Assembly (NCBI GenBank): GCA_022601195.1
Contig: JAHZIX010000025.1
Location: forward strand, 1-64,000
Origin: Deltaproteobacteria bacterium
GTDB taxonomy: Bacteria; Acidobacteriota; Thermoanaerobaculia; Multivoradales; JAHZIX01
Length of the DNA: 64,000 nucleotides
Direction: 5' to 3'
Notes under the pieces: generated by a model
The model's input: only the letters and a program-made list of their open reading frames with translations
What the model was told of the DNA's origin: nothing
Databases searched by the model: none
Made by a program: the position numbers and the translations under genes
Shown here: in pieces, positions 1 to 11,000 of the stretch
Layout of the letters: each line of letters begins with the position of its first letter
Numbering within the stretch: the stretch's first letter is position 1

Positions 1-3000
1 CCCGGAAGCCCCGAACCTTGACCTGGTAGTCCACCCGACCGAGAAAATCCAACGCCCCGTCCGGGCGGTAGCGCACCAGATCGCCAGTGCAATAGAGCCG
101 GCTTCCCGGTTCCCCACCGGCTCCCCCGAAGGGATTCGGGATGAATACCTCAGCGGTCTTGGCGGGCTGGTTGAGGTAGCCACGCCCCAAGCCCACGCCG
201 CCGATCAGCAGCTCCCCGGGCACCGCCGCCGCCACCGGCTCCAAGCCCCGGCCCACCACATAGAGGGAGGCTTTGGCGATGGGCCGGCCAATGGGCACTC
301 GCCGCTGATCACTCTCCGGACGGCAAGTCCAGGAGGTCACCGCGATGGAAGCTTCCGTGGGTCCATAGCGATTGAACAGCTGGGCAGGAAGCTTGTCGAA
401 AAAGGACTGTTTCAGGTCTACCGACAGAGCGTCTGCGCTGGAAGCCACGCTGTGGAGGCTCTGGCAGCGGTCGACCTCTTCTTCCAGCAGTAACCTCAGC
501 AGGGAAGGAGGGAAAACAGCCTGGGTGACCTGCTGCTCCTCGATCAGGCGAGCCAAGTACCCCGGATCCTGCTGGCCACCGGGGCGCACCATGACGATGC
601 AGCCGCCGGACAACAGTGGTAGGAAGAGCTCCAGCAGGGAGACATCAAAGCTAATGGAGGCCTTCTGGAGAAAGCGATCTCCCTCCCTCACCTGGCCCGA
701 AGCGAGTCCGTAGACCAAGCGATTGACCACTCCCCGATGGGGGATCATCACGCCCTTGGGAAGACCCGTGGAACCGGAGGTGTGAATGACGTAGGCCAGG
801 TTGTCCGGGGTCACACCACTGGCAAAGCCTTCGCGGCTCTCCTCCCCCAAGCCGGCCCCTTCCTGCTCCCAACTCAAGACTGGGCAGCCGAGTAGAGGAA
901 GCCGGGGGAGTAGGGAATCTTGAGTCAGCAGGGCCGCTGGAGCAGCGGCTTCCAGGACCAGAGCGAGGCGATCCTTGGGGTCTGCCGGATCCAGGGGCAA
1001 GTAGGCTCCGCCGGCCTTGAGCACCCCCAAGATGGAGACCACCAGCTCGACCCGTCGCTCCATGACGATAGCCACTCGAGCTTCCGGCCCCACTCCCAGG
1101 CGGCGGAGACGATGAGCCAACTGGTTGCCTCGGGCATCCAGCTCGCCGTAGCTGAGGGTCTCCCCTTCAAAGGCGACTGCAACGGCGTCCGGGTGGCGAC
1201 GACTCCGCTGCTCCACCAACTCATGGAGGGGAAGGTCGGTGTCATAGAGCACCCCTTCGTCGTTCCACTCCACCAACATCTGATGCCGTTCCACCGCCCG
1301 CAAATGGGATAGCTCCCCGGGAGCCCGGTGAGGATCCGCTGCAAGCTCCTCCAGCAGAGTCGAGAGATGCCCCAGCAGGCGCACCATGGTGGGGTCGGCG
1401 AAACGGCGGCGATCGTAGCCCAGCCGCAGATACAACCGCGCTCCGGGCTGAGTCACCAGGGTCAACGGATAGTTGGTGCGCTCCGCCACCTCCACTCGGG
1501 AGATCTGCAAGCCCGTACGCTGCCGACCGAGGGTCTCGTCGATAGGATAGTTCTCGAACACCAACAGGCTGTCGAAGAGGGCTTCCCCCTGGGGAATCTC
1601 GCTCCATCCCTGGACCTGCGCCAGGGGCGAGTGCTCGAATTGACGGGCTTCCAACTGCTGCCCCTGCAGCTCCTGGAGCCACGGCACCAACTTCTCCGCC
1701 GTGCGGAAAGAAACCCGCACCGGCAAGGTATTGATGAACAGACCCACCATGGAGTCGCCGCGGTCGAAGCCCGTCGGCCGGCCAGAGACCGTATTGCCAA
1801 ACACTACGTCCTGCTGCTGGCTGTAGCGACTCAGCAAAATCGCCCAGGCCCCCTGCACCAACGTGTTCAGGGTCACCCGGTGGGACCGGGCCAAGTTGGT
1901 GAGAGCAGCAGTGGCCGGAGCGGCCAAGCGCAGCTCCTCGAGCCCTCGCTCGACGCCATCGAAATTCGCCGCGCCGTAGCCGCCGACGGAAATCGAAGTA
2001 GGGGCTTCGATCCCGTCCAAAGCCTTGCGCCAATGCGCCTCCGCCAGGGCTAGATCCTGCTCCGCGAGCCAGACTAGGTAGTCCCGGTAGGGGCGTGGCG
2101 GCGCCCAATGCACTTCCGCCCCGGAGGATCGCAAGTGGTAGAGCTCGAAAACCTCGCCGAGGACGATCATCAGCGACCAACCATCCAGCAGGAGATGGTG
2201 GTAGGTCCACACGAAATGAGTCTGATCGACGCCCAGCTGGGGAGCCAGGTGCACCAGGTGCAAGCGGATCAGCGGCGCACGGCTCAGGTCGAAGGGCTGG
2301 GAGCGCATCTCCCGCTGTAGGGAGAGAAGGGCCTCCTCTTGCTCTCCTGGGGCCAACTCGCGCCAGTCCAACTCGGCGATCTCCACCGGCCGCGCCGGAC
2401 TGACCACCTGGAGGGGCTGGTCGTAGCCTTCCCAAACAAATCCGGTGCGCAGTACCCGATAGCGCTGCACCACTTCCTGCCAAGCCTGCTGGAAGGCGGC
2501 CGTGTCCAGCTCCCCGCCGATACGGCAGCTGAGCTGTTCCACGTAAAGGTCGCTGTCCGGAGAGAACAAGCCGTGAAAGAGAATGCCCTCCTGCAGAGGC
2601 GTCAGGGGATAGACCGCCTCCAAGCGGTTTTCGTGGCTCACAAGACGAGTCAGGGATGTCTCGTCCAGTCCGGCCAAAGGAAACTCGGCTGGTGCGTAGC
2701 TGGCCACGGCTTCCGGCTGGGTCCAGAGGTGAATCAAGCCGCGCAGGGAATCCAGGAAATCCCCCGTGAGCTGCTCCAGGGTCTCCAGGCGATGCTGGTC
2801 GACACTGTAGGTCCAGGCCACCTGGAGGCGTCCCTGCACCACTGTGGCGGTGACCTCCAGGAGGTACCGCCGCTGGCCGCGGCCACTGTGAGTCGGGCCG
2901 CCGGATTCCAACGCCGGACGTAGCAAGGGAGAGTCCGCCAGCACCTGGTCGAATTGCCCCAGGTAGTTGAAGCTCATCTCCGCAGACGGCTGGTTGGCCA

Positions 3001-6000
3001 GGGACTCTTCCCCTCGCAAATAACGCTGCAAGCCATAGCTGATGCCGCGATGAGGCAGCTGGCGAAGGGCCTGCTTGACCGCGGCAACAGTGGCCCGAGC
3101 CTCGCCGCCGCCGGGAGCATCCACCACCAATGGATAGAGGCTGGTGAACCAACCGACGCTGCGGGACAGGTCCACCCCGGGCACCAAGGCTTCCCGTCCG
3201 TGGCCTTCCAAGTCCACCCGCAGTGCCGCCCGACCGGTCCAGCGGCCCACCGCTTGCACCAAGGCAGCCAGCAATAGCTCTTCCACCTGAGCCCGGGAAG
3301 CACCGGGGACCTGCCGTAACAGAGCTTCCGTCTCCCCTTCGTCCAAGGTCACCACCTTGTTGCGAGCCGTCGCCTCCCGGTTGGTCCCCGCCGGGTAGTC
3401 CACCGGTAAGGCCGGTAGGTCCCGCCCGGCCTCCTGCCACAGAGGCAGGGTCGAAGCCAGAGCCTGGCTTGAGGACTCTGAGGCGTAAGTCTCGAGAGCC
3501 GCACCCCAGGCCTGGTAAGAGGTCGTTTTGGGTGGCAGCGAGATCTCCTGCTCCGCCGCCAACTGGCCATAAGCGGTGTGAAAATCCTCCAGAATCACCC
3601 GCCAGGAAACTCCGTCTACCACCAGGTGATGAATCACCATGAGCAAACGTTGAGCCGAGTCTTCCCCCAAGTCGAATCGGCAAACCCGCAGCACTGGCCC
3701 ATCGCCCAAGTCGAGGCTGCCTTGGATCTCCCCGCAAGCGGCCTCCAGGGCGTCCCGCCGCTCCAAGGGGTCGGCGATGCTACTCAGGTCCACCGAGGTC
3801 AGGGGGACCGCGCTTCCAGTGTCACTGTATTCCTGCTTCCAGGAAGCCTTCTCCGGGGTAAAGCTCTGAGTGAACCGAAGCCGTAGGGAGTCATGGTGAT
3901 CGATCACCGCGGCCAGGGCCTGCTCCAACAAGGTCCCGTCCAGGGGCTGGCGAGCCTCGAACAACACGGCCTGGTTCCAATGGTGAGGGTCCACCGGCTC
4001 CCCTTCGAAGAACCAGCGCTGGATCGGCAACAGGGCCGCTTCCCCTTCCGCCGGTCCCTGGGGAAGCTGACTTTCTCCCACTTCCTCCGCTACCGCCGCC
4101 AGAGACGCCACCGTAGGCCGGTCGAAGATCTGGCGAGGCGTCAACCCCAGACCCGCTTGGCTGGCCCGGGAGACAATCTGAAGACTGAGGATCGAATCCC
4201 CGCCCAGCTCGAAGAAGTTCTCTTCCACCCCCACCCGCTCGACTCCCAGGACCTGAGAAAAAATGGCCGCCAAGGCCTCTTCCCGATCGTTGCGGGGAGG
4301 TAGATACCCGGAAACCCCGCCGGCTCCCTCGAAGGTTGGCTCCGGTAGGGCCTTGCGATCCACCTTGCCGTTGGGAGTCAGGGGGATGGAGTCCAAGGCC
4401 ATGAAGAGAGCGGGCACCATGTAATCCGGCAACAACTCTTCCAGATGCTCCCGCAACTGGGGAATCTCCAGCCGGGCTCCTTCCCAGGGCACCACATAGG
4501 CCACCAAGCGATCTTCCCCGCCGCCACTTCCAGCCCGCAAGCTGCGGGCCAAAACCACCGCCTGGCCCACCGAGGGATGAGCCTCCAGAGCCGCTTCGAT
4601 CTCTCCCAATTCGATGCGGAATCCCCGCACCTTGACCTGGTGGTCGATGCGGCCGAGAAACTCCACCGCTCCGTCCGGACGCCGCCGCACCAGGTCGCCG
4701 GTGCGGTAGAGGCGTGATCCCTCCCTACCAAGAAGCCCGGGAAAAGGATCCGGAACGAACTTCTCCGCCGTCAGCCCCGGGCGACCGTGGTAGCCCCGCG
4801 CTAAGTTGATGCCGCCGATGAGCAGCTCTCCCGGTACCCCTAGAGGCGCCGGCTCGAGACTGGGGCTCATGACGTGAATGGAGGTGTTGGCAATGGGCCT
4901 ACCGATGGGCACTGCCGAGGCATCCTTTTCTACCCCGCAAGCCCACCAGGTGACATCGATGGCCGCTTCCGTGGGGCCATAGAGATTGTGGAGCTGACTC
5001 CCCGGCAAACGCTCTAGGAAACGGGACTCCAGATCGCTGCTCAAGGCCTCGCCGGAGCAGATGACCCGCTGCAAGCTGGAACAGCTGGCTGCATCTCCTC
5101 CCTCTGACACACCGCCCTCTTCGAAGCCATACTCCAGGAAGGCCTGCAACATAGAGGGCACGAAATGCATGGTGGTCACCGACTGTCGGTCGATCAATTC
5201 AGCCAAATAACCCGGATCCTTGTGGCCCCCGGGGGCCGCCACCACCAACCGAGCCCCATACATCAGCGGCCAGAAGAACTCCCAAACCGAAACATCGAAA
5301 CTGAAAGTGGTCTTTTGAAATACAGCATCCTGCGCCGTCAGACCGAAGGCCTGCTGCATCCACTGCAAGCGGTTGAGAATGCCCCGGTGGCTGTTGATCA
5401 CTCCCTTGGGGCGGCCTGTGGAGCCGGAGGTGTAGATCATGTAGGCGGCCTGGGACAGGCTCGCCGGGGCGGCAGGATTGTGATCAGGGCCCGTCTCGAC
5501 TCCCACCGGCAGGGCATCCAAGTCCACGACGAGGCGGTCTTTGAGAGAGGGTAAACGGGAATGAAAAACCGATTCCGTCAGTAGAGCCCAAGCGCCACTG
5601 TCCTCCAACATGAAGGCGAGGCGATCCTCCGGGTAGTCCGGATCCAGGGGTACATAAGCTCCCCCGGCCTTGACCACTGCTAGCAAGGAGATCACCAGCC
5701 ACTCGGAGCGCTCCAGGCAAACCGCTACTTTCATCTCCGGCCCCACCCCCAGGCGCTGAAGGTGGTGGGCCAGCTGGTTGGCCCGGGCATTGAGCTCGCC
5801 GTAGGTCAGGGTGGTGTCTTGAAACACCACCGCCGGGGCTCCGGGGGTGCGCTCTGCCTGGCCCTCGATGAGCTGATGAATCGCCGCGCTGCTGTCGTAG
5901 GGAATGCGCGAGTCATTCCACTCCGCCAGTAGCTGATGTTGCTCCGCCGTGCTCAACAGGGAGAGATCCGCCAATCGAGCTCGAGGCCGAGTGGCGATGG

Positions 6001-7276
6001 AATCCACCAGATTTGCCAGGTGGCTCAAGGTACGCTGGGCGGTCACGGCATCGAAACGCTTCGAGTCGAAGACCGCCCGGATCGCCGTCTCTTCCTCGGG
6101 CCGCTCGACGATCACCGCCAAGGGGTAATTGAGGTTCTCGGTCAACCAGACATCCTGAATCGCCAACTCCCCTACTTTGCGGCCCAAGGCGCTGGTGGGG
6201 AAGTTCTCGTAAACGACGATGCTCTCGAAGAGAGGAACGCCGCTCGGCAGGCCGCTCCAACGCTGGATCTCCGGCAGGGGGCTGTACTCGTATTGGCGCA
6301 CTTCCAAGAGGCGCTGCTGCACCGCTTGAAGCCAAGGCGCCAGGCTGGCCTCCGCTGGTAGGTCGAGACGCACCGGGAGAGTGTTGATGAACAGCCCCAC
6401 CATGGACTCGGCCTTTTCCAAGGAGGCGGGTCGGCCAGAGACGGTGGTGCCGAAGACCACCTGCTGACGACCGCTGTAGCGGCTCAGCAGCAGAGCCCAC
6501 GCCCCCTGCATGAGGCTGTTGGGGGTGAGGCGATGGCGCGAGCTGTACTCCGTCAGTAACCGAGTCGCGTCTGCCGGCAACCGGAGATCGACTCGAGCGC
6601 CGCCGCCGTGGCCCTCGCCCTGGGGCAGAGGCCGGTCCACTCCCAGAGGGGTCGGTTCTGAAAGACCGGCCAACTGCTGACGCCAGAAGCTCTCGGCAGC
6701 AGATAGGTCCTGTTTCTGCAACCAGGAGATGTATTCGCGAAACCGTCGCCCCACCGGCAGGGAGGGCTCTCGCCCCTCGAGAAAGGCTTCATAGAAGGAA
6801 AACAGCTCGCGCAATAAGAGGGGTAGAGACCAACCATCCAAGAGCAGATGGTGATAGGTCCAAACGAAGCGATAGGAAGCCTCACCGCAACGAATCAGTG
6901 TCAGCCGAATCAGCGGCGGCTTGCCGAGATCGAAACCCCGGTGGCGATCCTCCTCGAGGAACCGCTGCAGCTTCTCCTGGCGAGCTTCCTCTCCTAGCGG
7001 CGGCCACTCCACCGTCTCCAGGGGCAAGGGCACCCGCCGGTGCACCGCCTGCACCGGTTTCTCCAATTTCTCCCAGTGGAAGGAGGTGCGCAGCACCGGG
7101 TGACGATCCACCACCAGACGCCAGGCCCTCTCAAAGGCTGGAAGATCGAGATCTCCTTCTAGGTCCGAGCCAAACTGAACGATGTACTCGCCCTGGTTCG
7201 GCTCATAGAGAGTGTGAAAGAGGATGCCCTGTTGAAGGGGAGAAAGGCGATATAGATCCTCGATGTTCTTTTTCAT
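1..7276 (-). CDS. NRPS, C-A(Ser)-T-E-C-A..., 3' end outside window
   Basis: The frame is open from an ATG at 7276 to the left edge, about 2425 residues. Domains in order: condensation C1 (about 1-430, HHLLLDGWS near 142); adenylation A1 (about 480-980, TSGSTGRPKG, NGKVDRKAL near 970); carrier T1 (FFELGGDSILS, Ser near 1028); epimerization E (about 1075-1500, HHLVVDG near 1216, DLEGHGRE near 1355); C2 (about 1550-1990, HHLLLDGWS near 1693); A2 (from about 2030), ending at its KVRGFR motif at the edge. The A1 pocket residues read D-V-W-H-I-S-L-I-D(-K), a serine code, and with the E domain this predicts D-Ser. The A2 residues read D-V-L-V-A-S-R-I-A(-K), which I cannot match to a substrate. The start is set by the usual N-terminal layout KNIEDLYRLSPLQQG; the ribosome site is weak. 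It lies downstream of the FAAL-NRPS on the same strand and should accept its product. Module chemistry is inferred from family rules. Confidence 0.95.
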   Translation of the reverse strand, partial: MKKNIEDLYRLSPLQQGILFHTLYEPNQGEYIVQFGSDLEGDLDLPAFERAWRLVVDRHPVLRTSFHWEKLEKPVQAVHRRVPLPLETVEWPPLGEEARQEKLQRFLEEDRHRGFDLGKPPLIRLTLIRCGEASYRFVWTYHHLLLDGWSLPLLLRELFSFYEAFLEGREPSLPVGRRFREYISWLQKQDLSAAESFWRQQLAGLSEPTPLGVDRPLPQGEGHGGGARVDLRLPADATRLLTEYSSRHRLTPNSLMQGAWALLLSRYSGRQQVVFGTTVSGRPASLEKAESMVGLFINTLPVRLDLPAEASLAPWLQAVQQRLLEVRQYEYSPLPEIQRWSGLPSGVPLFESIVVYENFPTSALGRKVGELAIQDVWLTENLNYPLAVIVERPEEETAIRAVFDSKRFDAVTAQRTLSHLANLVDSIATRPRARLADLSLLSTAEQHQLLAEWNDSRIPYDSSAAIHQLIEGQAERTPGAPAVVFQDTTLTYGELNARANQLAHHLQRLGVGPEMKVAVCLERSEWLVISLLAVVKAGGAYVPLDPDYPEDRLAFMLEDSGAWALLTESVFHSRLPSLKDRLVVDLDALPVGVETGPDHNPAAPASLSQAAYMIYTSGSTGRPKGVINSHRGILNRLQWMQQAFGLTAQDAVFQKTTFSFDVSVWEFFWPLMYGARLVVAAPGGHKDPGYLAELIDRQSVTTMHFVPSMLQAFLEYGFEEGGVSEGGDAASCSSLQRVICSGEALSSDLESRFLERLPGSQLHNLYGPTEAAIDVTWWACGVEKDASAVPIGRPIANTSIHVMSPSLEPAPLGVPGELLIGGINLARGYHGRPGLTAEKFVPDPFPGLLGREGSRLYRTGDLVRRRPDGAVEFLGRIDHQVKVRGFRIELGEIEAALEAHPSVGQAVVLARSLRAGSGGGEDRLVAYVVPWEGARLEIPQLREHLEELLPDYMVPALFMALDSIPLTPNGKVDRKALPEPTFEGAGGVSGYLPPRNDREEALAAIFSQVLGVERVGVEENFFELGGDSILSLQIVSRASQAGLGLTPRQIFDRPTVASLAAVAEEVGESQLPQGPAEGEAALLPIQRWFFEGEPVDPHHWNQAVLFEARQPLDGTLLEQALAAVIDHHDSLRLRFTQSFTPEKASWKQEYSDTGSAVPLTSVDLSSIADPLERRDALEAACGEIQGSLDLGDGPVLRVCRFDLGEDSAQRLLMVIHHLVVDGVSWRVILEDFHTAYGQLAAEQEISLPPKTTSYQAWGAALETYASESSSQALASTLPLWQEAGRDLPALPVDYPAGTNREATARNKVVTLDEGETEALLRQVPGASRAQVEELLLAALVQAVGRWTGRAALRVDLEGHGREALVPGVDLSRSVGWFTSLYPLVVDAPGGGEARATVAAVKQALRQLPHRGISYGLQRYLRGEESLANQPSAEMSFNYLGQFDQVLADSPLLRPALESGGPTHSGRGQRRYLLEVTATVVQGRLQVAWTYSVDQHRLETLEQLTGDFLDSLRGLIHLWTQPEAVASYAPAEFPLAGLDETSLTRLVSHENRLEAVYPLTPLQEGILFHGLFSPDSDLYVEQLSCRIGGELDTAAFQQAWQEVVQRYRVLRTGFVWEGYDQPLQVVSPARPVEIAELDWRELAPGEQEEALLSLQREMRSQPFDLSRAPLIRLHLVHLAPQLGVDQTHFVWTYHHLLLDGWSLMIVLGEVFELYHLRSSGAEVHWAPPRPYRDYLVWLAEQDLALAEAHWRKALDGIEAPTSISVGGYGAANFDGVERGLEELRLAAPATAALTNLARSHRVTLNTLVQGAWAILLSRYSQQQDVVFGNTVSGRPTGFDRGDSMVGLFINTLPVRVSFRTAEKLVPWLQELQGQQLEARQFEHSPLAQVQGWSEIPQGEALFDSLLVFENYPIDETLGRQRTGLQISRVEVAERTNYPLTLVTQPGARLYLRLGYDRRRFADPTMVRLLGHLSTLLEELAADPHRAPGELSHLRAVERHQMLVEWNDEGVLYDTDLPLHELVEQRSRRHPDAVAVAFEGETLSYGELDARGNQLAHRLRRLGVGPEARVAIVMERRVELVVSILGVLKAGGAYLPLDPADPKDRLALVLEAAAPAALLTQDSLLPRLPLLGCPVLSWEQEGAGLGEESREGFASGVTPDNLAYVIHTSGSTGLPKGVMIPHRGVVNRLVYGLASGQVREGDRFLQKASISFDVSLLELFLPLLSGGCIVMVRPGGQQDPGYLARLIEEQQVTQAVFPPSLLRLLLEEEVDRCQSLHSVASSADALSVDLKQSFFDKLPAQLFNRYGPTEASIAVTSWTCRPESDQRRVPIGRPIAKASLYVVGRGLEPVAAAVPGELLIGGVGLGRGYLNQPAKTAEVFIPNPFGGAGGEPGSRLYCTGDLVRYRPDGALDFLGRVDYQVKVRGFR

Positions 7277-8099
7277 TCCAACACATCCATACAATGCCAC
7301 TGATAAATCTCAGCGAACCCAAAAGAAAGAAAACAACCACCAAAAGCAAAGCCGCCACTCCAAACTGAAGTGGCTCAATCCTGTCCAGACTACCCGCGAG
7401 AGAGATCAAATTTCGGGGGAGATCGATCGCTCTTCCAAGACCTGTTGAACCTCTCCCACGCTCCTCCTATCGAGAAAACCCGTCGGCTTCCTCCAGGCCA
7501 GCAAAAGCCATACGCTATCAATCCTTCGAAGACACAAACATAGATAAAGAGAACTACTGGCCAGCTCTCTCCGAAGGACAGCTCACCTCTACTCGTGCCG
7601 GAATCTGGCGAATCGGGACTGAAAATCCCTCTCGGGAAACGATTCAGACATTCCGCTATACGCATCTAAAGAAAAACCCAAGGAAACTGCCATCTTAATT
7701 GAACTTTTTATCCTCGACCCCTCGGTGAGAACCGCCCCCTTCGCAGCGCGAAAAAAGGAATTTGAGAGGGCTTTCCAAGCTCCAAGCCACAGAAACGAAG
7801 ATCTAATTCTCCGCTCCCATAGCTGTTCTACTCGAGGCCTAGAAAAGTCGAAATCATCGAAAAATTCATCTTAAGATAGCCGCCATACAGCATATTAGCC
7901 TACCTCATTGATCACAGAAGTGCGCCCCAGCAAAGGCGAGGATTTCCGGTGAGATGAGACTCTTTCCAAACAGACACGGACCCGTGCCTGGCTGGTGCAC
8001 TGCTGGACTTCTCTGTTCTAGGACTGGTTGTTCACCGGCGAAAGCTCGCCCGCACCCATTACCGCACTCGTCCCGAAACACCGAAGAGGCCCAGCGCGG
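7277..8099. other. 823-bp gap between the two NRPS genes
   Basis: No convincing gene, hairpin terminator or sigma-54 site was found. The stretch is less GC-rich than the flanking genes. Short open frames here lack ribosome sites and recognisable products. Such a long gap suggests the second NRPS may have its own promoter, although none could be pinned down by eye. A weak CACGG/CCGTG inverted repeat lies near 7975-7986. Confidence 0.5.
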
Positions 8100-11000
8100 T
8101 TAGCCGATGAGATCGAGAAGAGCATCTAGGTCTTCTCCTCCCAAGTCCGCTTCAGGAAAATCCGAGGCAGTAAAGCCCCCTGCCTCGGCAGAAAGGCAAT
8201 GTTCGAGGAGACGGCGAAGTTCCGTGAGAACTTCGCCTCCGAGCCGCTGGCCCGGGGCTGTTTCCACGGTCGGGTCAGAAACCACCAACCGGTCGCTCTC
8301 CACGGTCACCGACAGCTGCGGAACGCCCTCCATCTGCAACCTCTCGACCGGCGGCTGCTCCCCCGTCGATACCAAACTGCCCGGATCGCCTCCGAGATCC
8401 ACCTGGAGACCCAGAGGGAGATTCAACTGCAGGCGAATCTCCGGCCATTCCACATCCGTCTCGAAGGGCACCTCTCTTCGCGGCACCTCCCGGATCTTCT
8501 CCTTGAAAACCTTGAGGGCTTCGCCGCGGGCGGCAGGATCAGCCCAACCCTGGAAAACCGTCGGCTCCAGCACCAGGGGAAACAGGGAGCCCTCCCCCGT
8601 CGTCACCGCCACGGCCACGGCCGTTGAGCCGGAATTCCCAACCCAAGCTGCCCCCAGGGCGGTGGCTAATAGGTCGATAGGCTCGGTTCGATAGGCCTCG
8701 TTGGCGGCTCCCAAGAAACTCGAGGTTTCTTCTGCGGTCAGAGACAAAGCCGGTGATGGGAAGGGGGCCTCCGTAGGGACCGAGGCTCTAGCTAGGGTCA
8801 CGGGAGCCCTGCCACCACCGACCGCCTCCCGGCATCCATCCAACCATTGCTGCCGCTGGTCTCTTTCTTCGTCGGAAAGAGCCGAGACACCTCCGCTGTC
8901 CCCCGAGGCCGCGGGATCGGCCATGGATACCACTCCGGCTAAATCGGCGATGCTCTGATGCTGGAAGAGTTGAGCCGGGGTCACTTCCATCCCAACCTGT
9001 TGGGCACGAGTGATCACCTGAATACTGAGGATGGAATCCACTCCCAGCTCGAAGAAGTTGTCGTGAATACTCACCCGATCGTGCCCCAACACTTCCGCCA
9101 GGACCCGAGCCAGGACTTCTTCCACTTCGTTGCGGGGCCCTTCGAAGCTCTCGCCAGAGGCTTGGCGACCCGTTTCCGGTTCCGGCAAAGCTCGCCGATC
9201 CACCTTGCCGTTGGCGGTCACCGGCAAGGACTCCAGCAGGACGATAGCCGCCGGCACCATGTATTCCGGCAACTCCTTCGCCAGGTGCTCTCGAAGCCTA
9301 GGTACCAACTCTCGATAGGCGGCGGCCCGTTGGGGATCACTCGTCAACGCCGCCGTCTCTGGGAGGCTCGCTTCTCCGCCTTCGAGGCGGTCACCTTCGA
9401 AGGAGCTGTCCACCGCCGTTGCCGGTTGGTGGAAGAGAGCGTAGAAGAACCCTGCCTGGCTCCCCTCGCCTATCTCAACGCCATAACCTTGGCTCTTCGC
9501 CAACTCGTAGAGGGTTTCTGGCTCTAGGCCGCTCCTGGTCTCTTGGGCGATGTCTCGGTGAGAGTTTCCTGGCTTCGAATCGCCGAACTCGATTCCCTCC
9601 CGGAGGATTTCTACGGAGGGGTCGCCCTCCCCCGCCAGCCAACTCAGAGCTGCCCTCTCGCCAGCCAAGCGGGCGTTGGGAATGCCCCGCACCGCGATCA
9701 GCTCCGGCTGGCTTCCGAGGCGCTCGGCCAAGCCTTCCGCCGTCAGGCCCTCCTCGGCCCAATCCAGCCACGTCGGCACCTTCGGTTGGGTGTCGCCACC
9801 GACGTGGAGCACCGCGTCGAATCGGAATCGGGACAACTCGTTGTGATAGCGACCCCGTTTCAGCTGGATCTCGACTCTCGACAAAGCGGGCAGACGATCC
9901 TGGAGACTGCGGAAGAAAGCCGGTGAAATCACCAACTCCTCCTCCATGAGCAGACGCCGGCGAATGCGCGTCTCCACATCGTCCCGGGAAGCCCCGCTCT
10001 CCGCCTGAAACACTTGAATCGACGAATGGAAGGCTTCCAGCAGGGGCAGGCTGCGCACGTCACCAACGAACATCACTCCGCCGGGGGCTAGCGCTCCAAC
10101 CGCGCCCTCGATGACCTTGAAGAGGTAGTCGGCGTCGGGGAAATGCTGGGTTACCGAGTTGAGCAATACCAAGTCGAAGCTGCCCGGTTCGATGCCGCTC
10201 CAATCGTGACCGGGGCGCTCCTCCAACTCGACGTGGTCCAGCCGATCGTCCCCCGCTTCGATCTGATCCCGAATGCGCTGCAGGCTGACCGCGGACAGAT
10301 CCGTACCCTTGTAGGCTTCGCAATGCGGGGCCAAGCGGTAGAGCAGCAAACCTGTTCCACAGCCGACTTCCAGCACCCGCCGTGGTTTGAGCTCCAACAC
10401 CCTCTCGACGGTGGTTTCGACCCAAGTCCGCATATCCTCGGCAGGGATGGCCTCACCGCTGTAGCTGCTATTCCAGCCACTGATGTCGAAGGTGGCATCG
10501 TGACGACCGGCGCCCTGGCTGTAGATGCCGTCGTAGACATCCTTCCACTGCTCCACCTGATCTTCCGCCGGAGCTTCCTCCGGGGGCCGATAGCCCGGCT
10601 CGCGAATGGCGTAGGCCACCAGTCGACGGGCTCCGGGAGAGTCCTCTCGCACCATGGCCAGAGACTCCGCCACCGCCTCGTGGCGGCGCAGGGCCGCTTC
10701 CACTTCCCCCAGCTCGATGCGGAAGCCGCGCAATTTGATCTGGTGATCGAGGCGACCGAGGAACTCGATATCGCCACTGGGGCGAAAACGAGCTCGATCG
10801 CCGGTGCGATACATGCGAGCCCCTACCAAGGCCGAAATCGGATCCGGGAGAAACTGCGCCACGGTGAGGTCCGGCCGCGCCGCATACCCCATGGACAAAC
10901 ACTCTCCACCAATGAAGAGATCCCCCGGCACCCCTAGGGGACAAGGGCGCAGGGAGGAGTCCAGCACGTAATAGCTCGAGTTCTGAATGGGCCGGCCATA

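Noticed and set aside
1242..3737. Long 831-codon frame
   Set aside because: It is on the same strand as the NRPS but in another frame, is Gly/Arg/Pro-rich and has no domain; a GC-driven shadow.
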